From: Dastarcus helophoroides
Taxonomy: Eukaryota; Arthropoda; Insecta; Coleoptera; Bothrideridae
DNA length: 64,000 bases
Direction: 5' to 3'
Assembly: GCA_028583605.1 (NCBI GenBank)
Contig: CM053333.1
Location: forward strand, 27,197,302-27,261,301
The notes beneath the pieces are model-generated. The model was given only the letters and a program-made list of their open reading frames with translations. It was not told the DNA's origin and searched no databases. Below are positions 45,170 through 57,498 of the stretch, one piece after another (position 1 is the first letter of the stretch; each line of letters starts with the position of its first letter). The position numbers and the translations under genes are program-made.

Positions 45170-45480
45170 AATTAATTATACGGCAACAGATATAAACAAT
45201 TTTTGCCCATTACTTCGGCGATTTCTTTTTCACCAGTCTCATTTATTTTTGCATCCGTCAACGAGACAAGTGTCCGTTGGCCTATGAAATCGTAAAGAAT
45301 GTTTATTAAGCGTTTATTGCGAATCATGAGCTCTTTGTTAGGGCAAATTTGAATTAATTTTCCTTCCTCTAAAGGTGGAATTTTTCATAATTTTATATTA
45401 AATATTAGTTTCAGAATTTTATATCCAGCAGATGACAAATTAAAATAAAAACCTTTTAGTTTGTGTTACCTGATAATTAA
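45170..45480 (+). repeat. Repeat family 6, copy 1
   Basis: Shares blocks with 55230-55700: GTCC...CCTAT(G/A)AAA(T/C)CGTAAA, TTGCGAATCATGAG or similar, TTAAATATTAGTTT(C/T)AGAATTT, AAACCTTTTA and TGATAATTA. It may be another hammerhead-type repeat (copy 2 has CTGATGAGGACCAGTTGTCC) but the core is not convincing. Confidence 0.5.
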
Positions 45481-46599
45481 CATTGGCTTTACTGTGGTGC
45501 TCCCTAATAATACTATTTAGGAGTAGAGTTAATTTGCTAGCCCCGTCAACCCTTTTATTCTTTCTCAATAACTCAAGTTTTAACAACATGAAAGTGTTAA
45601 TGAGTTGCTGCATACTTTCCTTAATTACCAATCGTTAACCAAGTTAGAATAATACTATAAAACAAAATATTCATTTGTAGGTCAGACCCCTAAAGACAAG
45701 TAAATAATGGCTCTTTTGTTTAGACTAAAATAACACCCTAATTTCGTTTTTTATAAATTATCATTGGTTCTCTGAATAAAGTCAAAGTAAAATCAAAATG
45801 TTTGTTTGTTTGTCTTTATTTATTTTACAGTTTGTTATGCCGATGTTGTTCTAAATAATGTGGGAAAACACCGCTAGGGAAACGTTTACAATTTTATGTT
45901 TTCGCTCCTTAAAGTGACCCTCAAAGCAGCCTTTTACCGGCGGAAAACAAGATATCCCGTCCTTTTGTGGAGGTCACTAACACTTGGAAATAATACATTT
46001 GACACTTGCTGACATACTTGTAGAAAGATATCCCTAGAGATCGGCAGTTTGGGTTTCTTTTATGTGGATAACCAATGTGTTCCGATAACATTATCGCAAA
46101 TTGAATACTATTTTGGATGTAAATTTAAAAATGTCTATGTTTCTCGCGGAGTTTAACTAAGGTAACAAATTTTTAAAAATTATTTTTTTTCTCACTTAGG
46201 ATTGACGCTAAAATGTATAAATTTAGTTTCTGTTAGATCAGTAACTATTATGTGGATATGTTTTGGATAATAATTTCATCATTAGTTTATTTTTTAAAAC
46301 ATTGCAATCTTTTAATATTACCCATCACAAACAAATAATTTAATAATTTGACATTCTCTATAAATTTATTATATGTTAATGTTTATCAAACGTAGTGTGA
46401 CAGTGACATAAAATAAAACTTTTTTTGGTGGAATGGACTGGTCCTTAGTTATCTTCAAAAATTGAAATATAGAACTTGTCCCCTGAAACCAAGAAATATT
46501 TTTTGATGGAACGGACTGGTCCTTGGTTATCTTCAAAAATTGAAACACAGAACTTGTCCCCTGAAACCAAGAAAGATTAAAAAAACACAACAAAGGTTG

Positions 46600-46640
46600 C
46601 TCTAACGCGTTTCGACAGCCAAGCTGTCATCTTCAGAGAG
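46600..46640 (-). ncRNA. Hammerhead ribozyme-like motif, family 1
   Basis: Core identical to 39988-40028: CTCT, CTGAAGA, stem II, GAAACGCGTT, AGAG. All elements named for that copy are kept. Confidence 0.6.
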
Positions 46641-46709
46641 AAACTGGTTTCAGGGGACAAGTTCTGTGTTTCAATATTTAAGAAATATTTAAAAACACAA
46701 CAAAGCTTG

Positions 46710-46750
46710 CTCTTACGCCTTTCGACATCCAAGCAGTCATCTTCAGAGAG
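46710..46750 (-). ncRNA. Degenerate hammerhead-like motif, family 1
   Basis: CTGAAGA is kept, but stem II is weakened (GACTGC against GATGTC) and GAAAC reads GAAAG, with GCGTA after it. Probably inactive. Confidence 0.5.
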
Positions 46751-46759
46751 ATATAGAAA

Positions 46760-48790
46760 GTGTTGACTTTATTCTCAAAATTTTAAGCCAAATTAAAATT
46801 TTAAGTTTTAACTTGCATCTTCTTTCAACATTTTCTTAAAATTTCGACCTTTATCTGGATATTACTCGAAATATTTCTTTTCTTCTCTTAGAAGTTCGAG
46901 TTTAAAATAAAAAAAGTATCATCCAATGTCATTTTAAAATAAAGCAGTAGCGTGTTTTTAATTCAAGTTAGGGAAAATGGGCTCTCCTGACGATTTTATT
47001 TGCAAATTCGATTTTTTCTGGAAATTTGAACTTTTTGTAGAAAATTCCAAATTTACATCTTTCCTTAAACTTCGATTTTTCTTTCCTTATTTGATATTTC
47101 TCTTTTTCAAAGTTATTAGTCAATTTTTGGATTTTTCGTCTATTTATTCTTTCAAATTCCACTTTTTTAGTGTTTAGTTTTTTCGGAATCTCAAATTTAT
47201 TTATTTAATTTTTATGACTTCCCAAAACTTCCTAAGATTCCAAGATATGATTTTTTTCTTAAAATTTTCATTGAAATCCCGCTGTTTCAAAATTATTCCT
47301 AAAATTTTTGAATTTTGAATCAAAACTTCAGGAAAAAAAAAAGAAAATTATATTCCAATTTAAAGCTGGGATCTTGCAATTGGTGAAATTGGATCTCTGA
47401 ATGGTGACATCTTAGAAAATGTCTAATTTATACTTCCAACGATTTTGTTTATGCTAAAAGAGTAAATTTTATTTAGAAAACTTTATTTTTTTCTCAAGAT
47501 TTCGACTTTAGCCTCGAAATTGCGATATTTTTTTTAGATTGTTTAGAATTTAGACGTGAAGATTGTGTGTGTTTTTAAATATTAATTGTTTTCGCGAAAC
47601 TTCTGATATAAACTCGAAAGTTTCCCCTTTCCTCTTTGAAATTTTATGTCAAAAATTGATTCTCAAAATGTTAAATCTCTTCAAAATTTTTACCTACAGC
47701 TAGAATTTTTCCTATAATTTCGTCTTTAAAATTGAAATTCGCGTTTTTTCTCCACAAAATTTGTCGTTGATCTTGAAATTTCAATTTTTCTGTAGAAAAT
47801 TAAAGTTTAGAAATAACTGAAATTGCATTTTTTGTAGATTCTTTATTTTTACGCTTAAACATTTAAAATAAAATTTTCGAATTTTTGCCAAAAATATTGG
47901 CAGAAGTTAGATTTCAAATGGAAGAATGCTAATTTGAATTTAAATATTTCGGTATTTTTTATTTTGAATTTAATTTAAAATCTCGAAAGAATATCCAAAT
48001 TTCAAGAAAAAAATTAACATTATTGGAAGAAGTCTACATTTTGAGGAAAAACTAACGAAATTTAGGATTAACAATTTTTCAAAATTGATCTCATAATTTA
48101 AAGTCTTGGCAATTTTCGAATTTTTGAGCCAAAATTCGAAACTTCCAAATTTAAACTTATAGTCCGAGTCTTAGCTCAAAATTTCAAGAAAACTGTCTAG
48201 AATTAATAAATAAAAGTCAACATTTTGATAAAACGGGTTATACTTTCTAGAGAAAGACTAAATTGTATTTAAAGTCAAAATTTTAGAGAAAAAAAAATAG
48301 TTAAAAGTACATACAAATTTAAATTTGAAATTTCAAAAAAAAGTTAAAATATCGAAAGAAGATAAATACACTAACCAAAACTTTCTGAAAAAATTTACTT
48401 TTTTTACAAATTTTTAAGTTTTCAGCAACATTTTCAGAAAAAATTCGAATATTTGGGTTTAAGGTCAATATTTATAAATTTAGGTATGAATTTTGAAATT
48501 TCTTCTGTTAAATTGTGAAATTTTTTTAAAATTTTGACTGTTTCATCAAAATCTCAATTTAAAACCTTTCATTTTATATTTTTTGGTCTTTTTCATTTGC
48601 ATTTTTTTTTTCATTTGATCTTTTTAATCCAAAGTTCAAGAAAACAGTCAAAACAGCAAAAGTTAATTTTGTTAGAAAAAGAGAATCAAAGTCAAAATTT
48701 CGCTAGAAAACCAAAATTATGAAAGAAAAGTCTCTTAAATTTTCGATTTTAATCGCCAAACTTTGTATATTCAAGATTTTTTTAATTCTT
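46760..48790. repeat. Degenerate AT-rich short-period tract
   Basis: Two kilobases of TTTTCTCAAAATTTCGA-like words on alternating strands. Same texture as inside the hAT element. No gene. Confidence 0.55.
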
Positions 48791-48796
48791 GAATAT

Positions 48797-49169
48797 TGTA
48801 ACGCAATGTAAATAGATGAAATAGGATTTAGAATAGAATTGTAGAATTTAGTAAATAAAAAAAGTTTCTAGAAGGTTCTGATAAGGGGAAAGCGGCCACG
48901 ATAACGAAACAAACGGCAGATAAGCGTTCCAGAAATTTCGGTATTCGATAAGCCTTATCTGCCGAAAATTCTGGAAGCCGGGGGCCAAAACTATAAAAAG
49001 GCGGTCGGCTTTCCCTCGAGTCAGTCAGTTCGAAGTCAGTGTAGTTAGTGGGTTAGCAATTAGTAAATAAGTAGTGAGTTACTGTTCAGTTGAAGTGTGC
49101 CGAGATAATTTGGTAATAAAGTGGTGTAATTCGCACGTGTAATCAATCGAACCGATAACGCACGTAACA
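48797..49169 (+). mobile_element. Solo LTR, Gypsy family A
   Basis: 373 bp from TGTAACGCAATG to ACGCACGTAACA with a perfect target duplication ATAT (48793-48796 and 49170-49173). Very close to the copy at 1084. TATA-like CTATAAAAAGG near 48991 and AATAAA near 49113. Confidence 0.93.
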
Positions 49170-49173
49170 ATAT

Positions 49174-49924
49174 ATAATTTAAGATTTTTTTGAAAATTCC
49201 GAGTTTACATTTAAATTTAACAATTCTGTGACCTAGTTTGGAAATATTTAACAGAGAAATGTTAAATAAAGTCAATAATGGTAGTGTTTCCGATCAATAA
49301 GAGTCTACAATTTAAATTTAAAATTTTTAAACCCAAAATTCCGAATTAAATTTTTACAAAGTTTAGGTTTTGAAATTGAACTCAAAATTCAGGGTTACAA
49401 CCTGACATTTTTTAACTTAAAAAATAAAAAATATTTTCCTTAAATTTTAGGAAAGTCAGAGTAGTTATATATTGTAATATTAAAGAAAAAAAGGGCAGAA
49501 CATTTTCTAAATTATGTTCGAATATCAACTTTAATTTTGAAAAATTTTTAAAAAATCAAAAAAAATGAGTCACCTGGAACTGAACGAACCGAAAACCGAA
49601 AACCAGAAAACACCGTTATTTTTGTTGGAACAAAAACCGGAACTGAAACGATATTAATTTTTTGCTGAAACGAAAACCGAAAACCGGAACAAAAAAAATA
49701 ACGAGTCGAAGCCCTGCATTTATGCATGCCTAGACGAATACTTGGTTCCTGGAAACATTTTTACTGCTACTTAAAAAAACTGTTGCCTTATCTATCATTT
49801 TAGCATAAACAAAATAATATTTTTCTTTCTATCTTAAAAATGTAACAATTACTTCACGATCTTCTACAACAATTTTTGTTACCTTTCCATAATAAATAAC
49901 TTAATCCATGTTGATGTAAAACAA
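49174..49924. other. AT-rich, with AACCG-rich patch
   Basis: Mostly degenerate AT repeat. At 49575-49700 the words GAACCGAAAACCGAAAACC and AAACCGGAAC recur, a simple repeat of AACCG type. A block at 49225-49300 is a diverged source-like copy of the arm of the hairpin at 49929. Confidence 0.5.
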
Positions 49925-49928
49925 CCTG

Positions 49929-50097
49929 TTTTTTTCAATTTATTTAACATTTCTTTGGCCCAGTTTGGAAATATTTAAATTTTTTTATGGTTTGTTGACA
50001 ATTTTCTAAACAATTTTAGAAAATTGTCAACAAACCATAAAAAAATTTAAATATTTCCAAACTGGGCCGAAGAAATGTTAAATAAATTGAAAAAAAC
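49929..50097. repeat. Near-perfect hairpin with about 80 bp arms
   Basis: The left arm (49929-50011) and right arm (50016-50097) are reverse complements with about one mismatch (TTTGGCCCAG against CTGGGCCGAA) and a loop of only a few bases. The arm includes CAGTTTGGAAATATTTAAAT and TTGTTGACAATTTTCTAAA. Confidence 0.9.
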
Positions 50098-50209
50098 ATA
50101 ATATTTCCGGTCAATAAGAAGAAGTAAAACAACCTATCCCACATAAAATAAATAAAAACTCTTGAAAGTATCGTTTCCACAAAATTTCGTTCCCGCGCCA
50201 TAATCCATT

Positions 50210-51726
50210 ACTTGAAACCTGCTTATTAAAGGAGCTTTCAAAATATGATGTAATTATCGCCACGCAACTTTAGCTACCCTCACTTGGTGCTAGTACCATA
50301 TATTAATTTTTAGAAATATTAACCTAGCGTTTATTTTGAACACATAAGCACTAGGGGTTAACCTCTTGACAATGTTATTCGCCGTTACCTTACAAAACAG
50401 AGGCTGTTTCGTAAAGGGACAGCCAAAATGAAATGTCATAAATTTAAAAACAAATATTAAAATAATTTTTGAGAAGCTAGAAAATGGGAAAAGTCGTCCC
50501 CAAGTTATATTAAAAAAATATGAAATTTCGAGAAAAAATTATATAAATTAGGCACTAAAGAAAGATTTTTTTGATTATCACCCAAAGATTACTAAATGGA
50601 CGATGAAAATTTGCATGTCAGTTTATCATTTGTGAAAATAGAAATTTGGAAATTAGTATTTGGGCTTCTATTTCTAATTAAAATGCCATTGTGTGAGCAT
50701 TTTTGGAAATTCATCCTTTAAAATTGTAAAATAAGGGACAAAAGTTTATATGGAAAGTATTAATTAAAGTAAGTGGAAGTTGCTATTCATATTTCTGGAA
50801 AGCTTTGAAAATAATTATACAATAAAAAATACATTTTGATCGATTTAAGGGTCGGCTAGCGGAAAGAAAATGTCGTGAGGAAAGAAAGAGATTTAAAATA
50901 AACAGAAATAAAAGGAGTGCATGCACAAAGCAAGTCACTCAAAAATTAACTCTAACATTTGAAAAAAGTCGAATGGTTTCTGAGATACTGAACTCTTACC
51001 TGGTATAAAATTAGTAAAAATAAATTTCTAGAGAAAAGTGAAAATGACAAAAAGTGCTCAATGTTTTTTTTTCCAAAATTTTGACTTGTCGAAATTTGAA
51101 TGTTTTTATTAGTTTTGTTTTTATTATATAAAACTTTTGATATTAAATTTAATATTTCAAGAAATTTTTTTGAAATTTAAAATTTTTTGCAAAATTTCTC
51201 GTTTAAAGTTATCATTTTTTCAAAATTTATATTTTAAAATTTAAATTATTTATTTACAAAATCTTTAATTTTTACTTTTTTCAAAATTCTGAGATTGAAA
51301 TTACCATTTGTATATTTTTAAGCTGTTTGTTTTGAAAATTTCAAATTGAATGGATTTTTTTGTATAAAATTTGTATTTATTTGGATATTTCGACTTTTTT
51401 CTCAAAATTCAGATTTAGATGTTTTTCACAGTTTTTCCTGAGATTTAAATTTTATGCTTGATTTGACAAGAGATTTTTATTTTATAAAGATCTATTTGTT
51501 TTGAATTGCGACGTCTTAAAATTTCAATTGGAAATTTGAAATTTTAACAAATAACCCCAAAGTTTCTATTTCAAGCAGGAAATAAAAAATATTTTTCACA
51601 GGAGTTTTCCATGCAATTTTATATTTTCCTAAAATTTTCAATTTCAATTGTAAACTTATTCTCTACCTAAAATTTTCATTTTAAAATCAAAGTTTCCATT
51701 TTCCTTTGTTATTTTGACTAATAATA
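50210..51726. other. No gene seen; AT-rich repeat
   Basis: 50210-51000 has no recognised feature. 51040-51720 is again the degenerate AAATTTT-type tract. Confidence 0.45.
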
Positions 51727-54523
51727 AGGTAACTTTACTAAATATGGGCACCCTTAGGTATATTTAAAACGACAATCGTCCAAACTCTCAACACAGCTAA
51801 TACTTTATTAGTGCAAAAGGATGTTTTTTTCATTTTACTGTTTATCATCGAAAAATTATAATAGTTTAACTAAAATTGTTATATTTCAAAAAACAACTGA
51901 TATGCCCGTATTAGGAAATAGGGTTCCTATAATGGACACACTAGAATCCTATTATAGTCATTCCAGTTTTGTTACAAATTGTATGAAAGATATCGAAAAT
52001 CTGGAATGGATTAGTTTACAAAAAAAATTTATAATTAAAGAAAATAATTCGCCTACAAAATGAAAAAAAAAAACTTAAAAACGAGAACACAACTTATTAT
52101 TAACATAAAGCTCTAATTTGTCTTCAAGATTCAGTTTAACAAAATAAACAAAAACGGAAAAAAGAATAATTTAAAAATAATATAAATGTTAGTCACTCAT
52201 TATCGTATCTTGGACATCTAAAATTAGGGACTTTTTCTTTAGGAGTCAAACCTAAACATTTCTCGTGGACCCACGTGTGACACATCGTACACTGCCGCAT
52301 ATCTACTTGTTTCTCTTCATGACATAAAAAGCAATACCAAGATTCGCGATTAATTGGATTTTTTTTCATTGCGTTAGTAGACAATTTCCTGATATGACCA
52401 AGTGCTCCACTTTCTTTAATTCCGCTTGAAGAAGGAATATTGCCTTGAACTGATACCTGATACTTTTTTGCAATTTTAGTTTTAAAACTCTTATTTTGAT
52501 CAGGAAAAATAGATCTAGTTACTTTTAAGGCTCTATAGTTTATTAATTTTTTAGGTCTTTTACTTTTAATTGTTTCCACCTCAGGGGTACGAAGAAGTTC
52601 TGTAAACGATACATTTTGCGAATTATTATCTGAGGGTTCGGAGGTATCTGATATTTCGGAGGTACTTCTATCCATCGAAGAAAATTCATCTTCCACATCG
52701 CCATCTGATTCACTAGAACTGCTTGAATATTCTTGTTTCTTTTGTTTAGTTGTAAGTGTGGGAGCATTTTTCTTGGTAACGGATTTTTCGACCATAATTC
52801 TTGTGTTAGCCGGTAGTAGCTGACTGTTCATAAACTAATGCTTCATTATCAGACTTTTCGGTTAATACGGGGGGACCAAATACCGTTGGATCAATTACGA
52901 TTGGATCATAAGGGTATATCCCCGTTGCTCTAAACCGCTGCAAATGTTAGCTGGAGTTAAAGCCTTAAACCAAACTTTTAAAAAAACAATACCAAAGCTA
53001 GATTTAGTAAACTTTCTTTGTGAAGACACCCCCAATATCTCGTTCTTCATCCCAGTAATATTCGAATGATCTGAAAACAGATTTATCCATGGGTTGAAGA
53101 ACATGCGTACAAAAGGGTAATATTAAATCTCTCAGTGGCATAAACTATATTAGTATCTAAATGGGATTTAGCTCCATCAAAAATTAACAGCGTTTTACCA
53201 GGAGGTTTATATTCAACAAAATGCTCAATCCACTTAATGAATACTTCACATGTTATACTACCCTTACTCGTCATTAAAACTTTTGCTCTAGGTGGTAGAT
53301 TCTGGGACAATTCTGGCTTGTTTCTTTGTCTCTTGAAAAGAATCACTGGTGGAATAACTTGTCCTATCGCATTTCCACAAGAAACAATGGTTACGTTTTC
53401 TCCATGTTCCGGTGTAACGTAATGGACGTTTTTGGGCCCTTTTTTTGCAAATAGGTACGGATCTTTGTGAATATTTAATCGGCAACCTTTCTCATCCACG
53501 TTGTATATTAAGTAAGAGTTATCAAAGAATCCAATTCCTTCAAAACTTTTTTTAGTGGCTGAAAATAGTCATTAACGATATATTTATTTTATTTTGATAC
53601 CCGAGCTGGATTTAAATTTTAAGCCTTTCTTTTAGAAATATCTGGATGTCGTTGGAGGAATAATTTAAGCCATTTTCTTCCAATTAACTCTAATGGACTT
53701 TTCTTGACCTCAATGTTATTCATTACACAGTAGTTATATACGCTTCTTCTTAGAATTTTGGGGGTTAGAGGCATGCCAATTTCAGCCAATCTGATTATTC
53801 TGTTGGCCAATTCATTTTCCTGCTCAGCGGTTATAATTGTTGCACGCCCAAGTTTTTTGGTAGTACTTTCGCTTATAATGTGACGTTGAAGAGTACTGCG
53901 CGGAATCTCAAAAACTCTGACTGCTCTTTTTTTGACATGCCTTGCTGAACACTTGCCATGGCTTGTTTCAGATTATCTTCCGTCCACAGTCCCCTTCTTT
54001 TCGGAGGCATATCTGGGAAGAGTTACTATTTATTATTTTTATTAACAATATTAATTCATACGTTACTTAAAAATAAAATATTAAATGTTCCAAACATGGG
54101 CACTACCCATAAATAGAGACTATGAATGGTGCCCATATTTGGAAATCATAACCTCCAAAAAATTTTTTGAAATATTTCTAAACATGCTTGAGTTTTTAAA
54201 AACAAAAATACACCAGAATAAGGCCTACATATGAACGTTTAGGACTATACAAAAAAAATTTCTCATCCAATTTTATTTGGTAAAAAAAACCTTAATGAAA
54301 ACTAACCGAAATTTATAGCGGAAGAGCGCCACAACTAAAAAGCCAATTGTCATCACGATAGTAGCGACATCTAGAACTAAGTTGTTGAAAATTTTAAATA
54401 AAAAAGACTGACTGCATCGTAGGAAGCTGCCAATTTGTTGCTCAGATCTCGAAATAATTTTGCCGCGAATTTATAGCAGGGTGGCCATATTTAGAGGAAT
54501 GTCCATATTTACCGAAGGTACCT
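51727..54523 (-). mobile_element. Pogo/Tigger-type DNA transposon
   Basis: Inverted ends AGGTAACTTTACTAAATATG (51727) and, inverted, AGGTACCTTCGGTAAATATG (ending 54523), each flanked by TA. Length 2797 bp. The word (A/T)AAATATGG(N)CA recurs at both ends (about 51740, 54100, 54140, 54490, 54505), which could be transposase binding sites (inference). One broken transposase gene lies inside on the minus strand. Confidence 0.9.
52193..54010 (-). pseudogene. Pogo-like transposase with PHD-like C-terminus
   Basis: Starts at the ATG at 54008 (MPPKRRGLWTEDNLKQAM). A psq/CENPB-type helix-turn-helix follows (AVRVFEIPRSTLQRHI after a one-base shift), then AEQENELANRIIRLAEIGMP and GRKWLKLFLQRHPDISKRKA. 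The DDE_1 catalytic core has YNVDEKGCRL, LLIFDGAKSHLD and LQPMDKSVF, so all three catalytic Asp are present. The last lies beyond a one-base frameshift near 53100. An acidic linker (SSSSSESDGDVEDEFSS) leads to a Cys4-His-Cys3-like finger: CFLCHEE, CTMCHTWVHEKCLGL, FRC. Stops near 53620 and two shifts make it inactive, although long frames survive (53083-53499 and 52193-52831). Confidence 0.88.
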
Positions 54524-54525
54524 TA

Positions 54526-55229
54526 GTTGTAAAATGTTTTTCGCAATAGTTTGTGTCAAAACTTTTTCGCTAAAATTTCGAAACATTTCAGTCGAACCAT
54601 GAAATTTTTCCACATAATTAGATTTACAGTCGACTCTCGCTAAAGTTGCCCCCGTTAAAGTTGTCCGCTCGTTAAAGTTGTCAGGATACGATCGCTGAAG
54701 TTGCGCGGATATTTCTTCACTCTAATTTCGAACACCGAATTGGACTTCCGAGGTTTAGCGCCACTTTTAAATAATCCATTCAACAGCGCAAGGAGCAATA
54801 AAACGTATATATTTTTCGACAATGGTAGGGATAACGGGGATTAGCAACTTTAACGGTCGATCCAGTACGGTGAGCGCAACTTTAGAGGAAGTTTACTGTA
54901 AGTCTCTTATTTAATTTTTATGGAATCTTTGAAATTTGACTTATATTTTAAATCTTTCAGGTTATTTTAACCTGAGATGTCTTTTGTCTTCAAAATTTTG
55001 AGTTGAAATTTGATAATTGTTTATAAAGGTAGGGTTTTCCGAAATTACAACTTTTTTTTTTAAATTCCCGCTTTTTTAAGTTAAGTATAAGTGTTTTTCA
55101 TAACATTCTGAAAAGTTCAAAACGTCAAGCAATTTCAGTTTCGTTAATTTCAAGGTTTTTTTTGCAGATTTTTCATAATGACATATTAAAATTGATATAT
55201 TTTTACTTTATTCCTGTAATTTCGACCCA
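54526..55229. other. No gene seen
   Basis: A block at 54630-54900 contains repeated CTAAAGTTGC/GTTAAAGTTG words (CGCTAAAGTTGCCCCCGTTA near 54637), with an inverted counterpart GCAACTTTA near 54844 and 54871. This looks like the remains of a small inverted-repeat element. No coding region. Confidence 0.45.
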
Positions 55230-55700
55230 GGTATCGTTATCATTATCAATTAGTGTTCTCCAGTGACTTGATAATCTGATGAGGACCAGTTGTCCTATAA
55301 AACCGTAAATTATTTGTGACCATTAGCAGCTTCATGCGAATGTGGGTTGACTTGCTTTTTTTTTAAAGATGGAATACACATTTATGTTTTATTTTCGGTT
55401 TTTATTACATCTCTTGAATACGTGGTTAAAATTAATGACATTATTACTCGGACACCCTATATACGTAAGTATTGCTATTTCTCTTTTATTTATTTCTTTT
55501 TTACTCAGTTTAAAAGGAATGTAATCATCATGTTCCAAAGTGACATAAAATGATGCATACAAGTCATATTAATTTAAGTTTAGTTTCAGTAATTTATCTT
55601 AAATATTAGTTTTAGAATTTTGTGTGTAACAAATAAAAAATGTAAAACGAAAACCTTTTATTTTGTCTGATTCTGTAATTTAGATGTTATTTGATAATTA
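55230..55700 (+). repeat. Repeat family 6, copy 2
   Basis: See 45170-45480. The block CTGATGA, GGAC-CAGTT-GTCC, TATAAAACCGT (55277-55308) has a CUGAUGA box and a perfect 4 bp hairpin, but the GAAAC position reads AAAAC and three extra bases intervene. A hammerhead relic is possible but unproven. Confidence 0.45.
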
Positions 55701-55965
55701 ATAGTAGTTTTATAACTATGCTTACAATATATTCAATCTTGAGCACCCATACATGCGAGATATTTTATAACACGTATTTGCAAGTGCTCAAAATTGATAA
55801 CTCAAAAAAAAACATTTTCAAGCACTTTACTCAAATTGAACATCCTGACAAAGTTAACCCTTTTTGTGTTCAACTTATTGCTTTTAATTTAATTGGTTTT
55901 ACATATTGGTGGAAAAATTGTGATGCAGGACGTTTTCTCAATTATCAAGACCGTTCTACAATTAA

Positions 55966-56000
55966 AAATTGAAATACAAATCTTGCCCCCTGAAACCAAA
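55966..56000 (+). repeat. Fragment of hammerhead family 1 tail
   Basis: ATTGAAATACAAATCTTGCC and CCCTGAAACCAA match the outer arm of the family 1 elements with several substitutions. No core is attached. Confidence 0.55.
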
Positions 56001-56144
56001 TCGCTTACAATTGTTGTCTATACATCAGTACCTATTTTATAATACAATGTTATTGGTGTATAAAATGAAAATTAACTTGCTACTTGATTATTTAAAATAT
56101 GGTAAAGAACTGTAGTTGTAAAATTTCTATTAGCAATTGTGTAG

Positions 56145-56440
56145 TGTAAGGAACTCGCTGGAAAAATTTATTTATGGGAAGCGTCGTGAGAATGAATCAT
56201 ACTGCAGATAAGCGCTCTAGACTTTTCCGCGAGCGCGAGCTCGATCTGTACGGAGATTCGTTCTAGAAGCCGGAACGATATAGATACGCGGTCGTCTCTC
56301 CCTCAAGGCAGTCAGTCAGTCAGATAGTCAAATAGCCAGATAGTTCAGTGATTCCTAATTGTTGTGTTCTGAAATAAGTTTGAAATAAAGTGTTTTACAG
56401 TTCACGGTGTATTAATTATCAAACCGATAACACGCAACCA
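56145..56440 (+). mobile_element. Diverged solo LTR, Gypsy family A relative
   Basis: Begins TGTAAGG and ends AACCGATAACACGCAACC. It keeps GCAGATAAGCGCTCTAGA, GTTCTAGAAGCCGGAA, a CAGTCAGTCAG run, AATAAAGTG near 56387 and the terminal block, but the middle (GCGAGCGCGAGCTCGATC) differs. No matching target duplication was found. Confidence 0.75.
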
Positions 56441-57498
56441 TATCATTTGTTGAAAAAATTCTTTATTACAATACTAGAAATGTCACGAATTTTTTATATT
56501 AAAAGAGTAAACAAGGAAATAACAAAAGAATCATTTTTATATGATGGTTTAAAATTTTTTAATTAATTACCCCCGGAGTTAAAAAATTCAGTGTCCTTTT
56601 ATACGTTTAAAAAACAAATGATACATTATATATATTTATAGAATCGTTGTCCCTATATAATCTTTGTAGTTATAATTTTCTTAATATTTATGTATATGTA
56701 TACTAGTGTTGGAATAATAGAACGATTTCCAGAACCGAATACATTGTATTCGAATACTTTTGAGAATCGCATAAGTATTCGAATGCAAAGAATCGAATTA
56801 TGGGATAATAAAATACCTACTAGAAAAATGGTCTCGGCGTCTTATTCGAGGTATGTGGTGGCGAGATATGACTTTCAGTTTCAGTACTTCCGTACCTATG
56901 CCCGTAATTGGTAATTCCCTAATATAAATAAATCTTGAACCTTTAGAATTCACATACGTACCTTTAACTTTAATTGGATTCGCATATTGGCACTATATTT
57001 CCTGATATTGTTAAATTTCATTATTAAAATTGAGAGCCAGATTTTAAAAAGTACTTAAGCATTTCGTTATTTAATAATTTTATGAGCAGGATGAAGCAAT
57101 AAAATAAAAATTAGATACATATTCGAATGCAGGAGAGTGCGAGCATAATGCGTAACCAACCAACCGAATAAAAATGATCTCTAATACATTACACATTCAA
57201 TAATGCATGTCTAAGATCTCGAATACAAGAATCGGTACAGTATTCAACATCGGAGAAGTGTTAAGAATCGGACTACCACAATCTCGAATACATATTTTGT
57301 ATTCGAATGCAAGCAAGTACCCGAGAACTTATGAATCATGCGATGATGAGATGTTGCTTGTGCGAGGCGAGAACCGATTCTATTCATATTTTCACTTCAA
57401 CTCACGGAGTCTGGGAGTATTCGAATACTTCAGATGAGAATCGGATGTATTCGAGATCTTGGTAGAATCGAATACATCTCACAACTTGTATTCGAATA

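Larger units (their letters stand above)
46423..46755 (-). mobile_element. Tandem hammerhead family 1 copies
   Basis: Two partial heads (GGAATGGACTGGTCCTTAG and GGAACGGACTGGTCCTTGG, about 78 bp apart) are followed by a complete arm, then a reversed tail piece and a second, diverged core arm. The hammerhead cores at 46600-46640 and 46710-46750 are about 110 bp apart in the same orientation. Confidence 0.75.

Noticed and set aside
52193..52831. 212-codon PHD-finger protein as a host gene
   Set aside because: It is in line with, and on the same strand as, the pogo catalytic core, within inverted ends flanked by TA. It is the C-terminal part of the transposase.
57207..57437. 76-codon frame rich in NTRIGT and SRIHI
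   Set aside because: It comes from the GTATTCGAATAC palindrome array in the hAT element.
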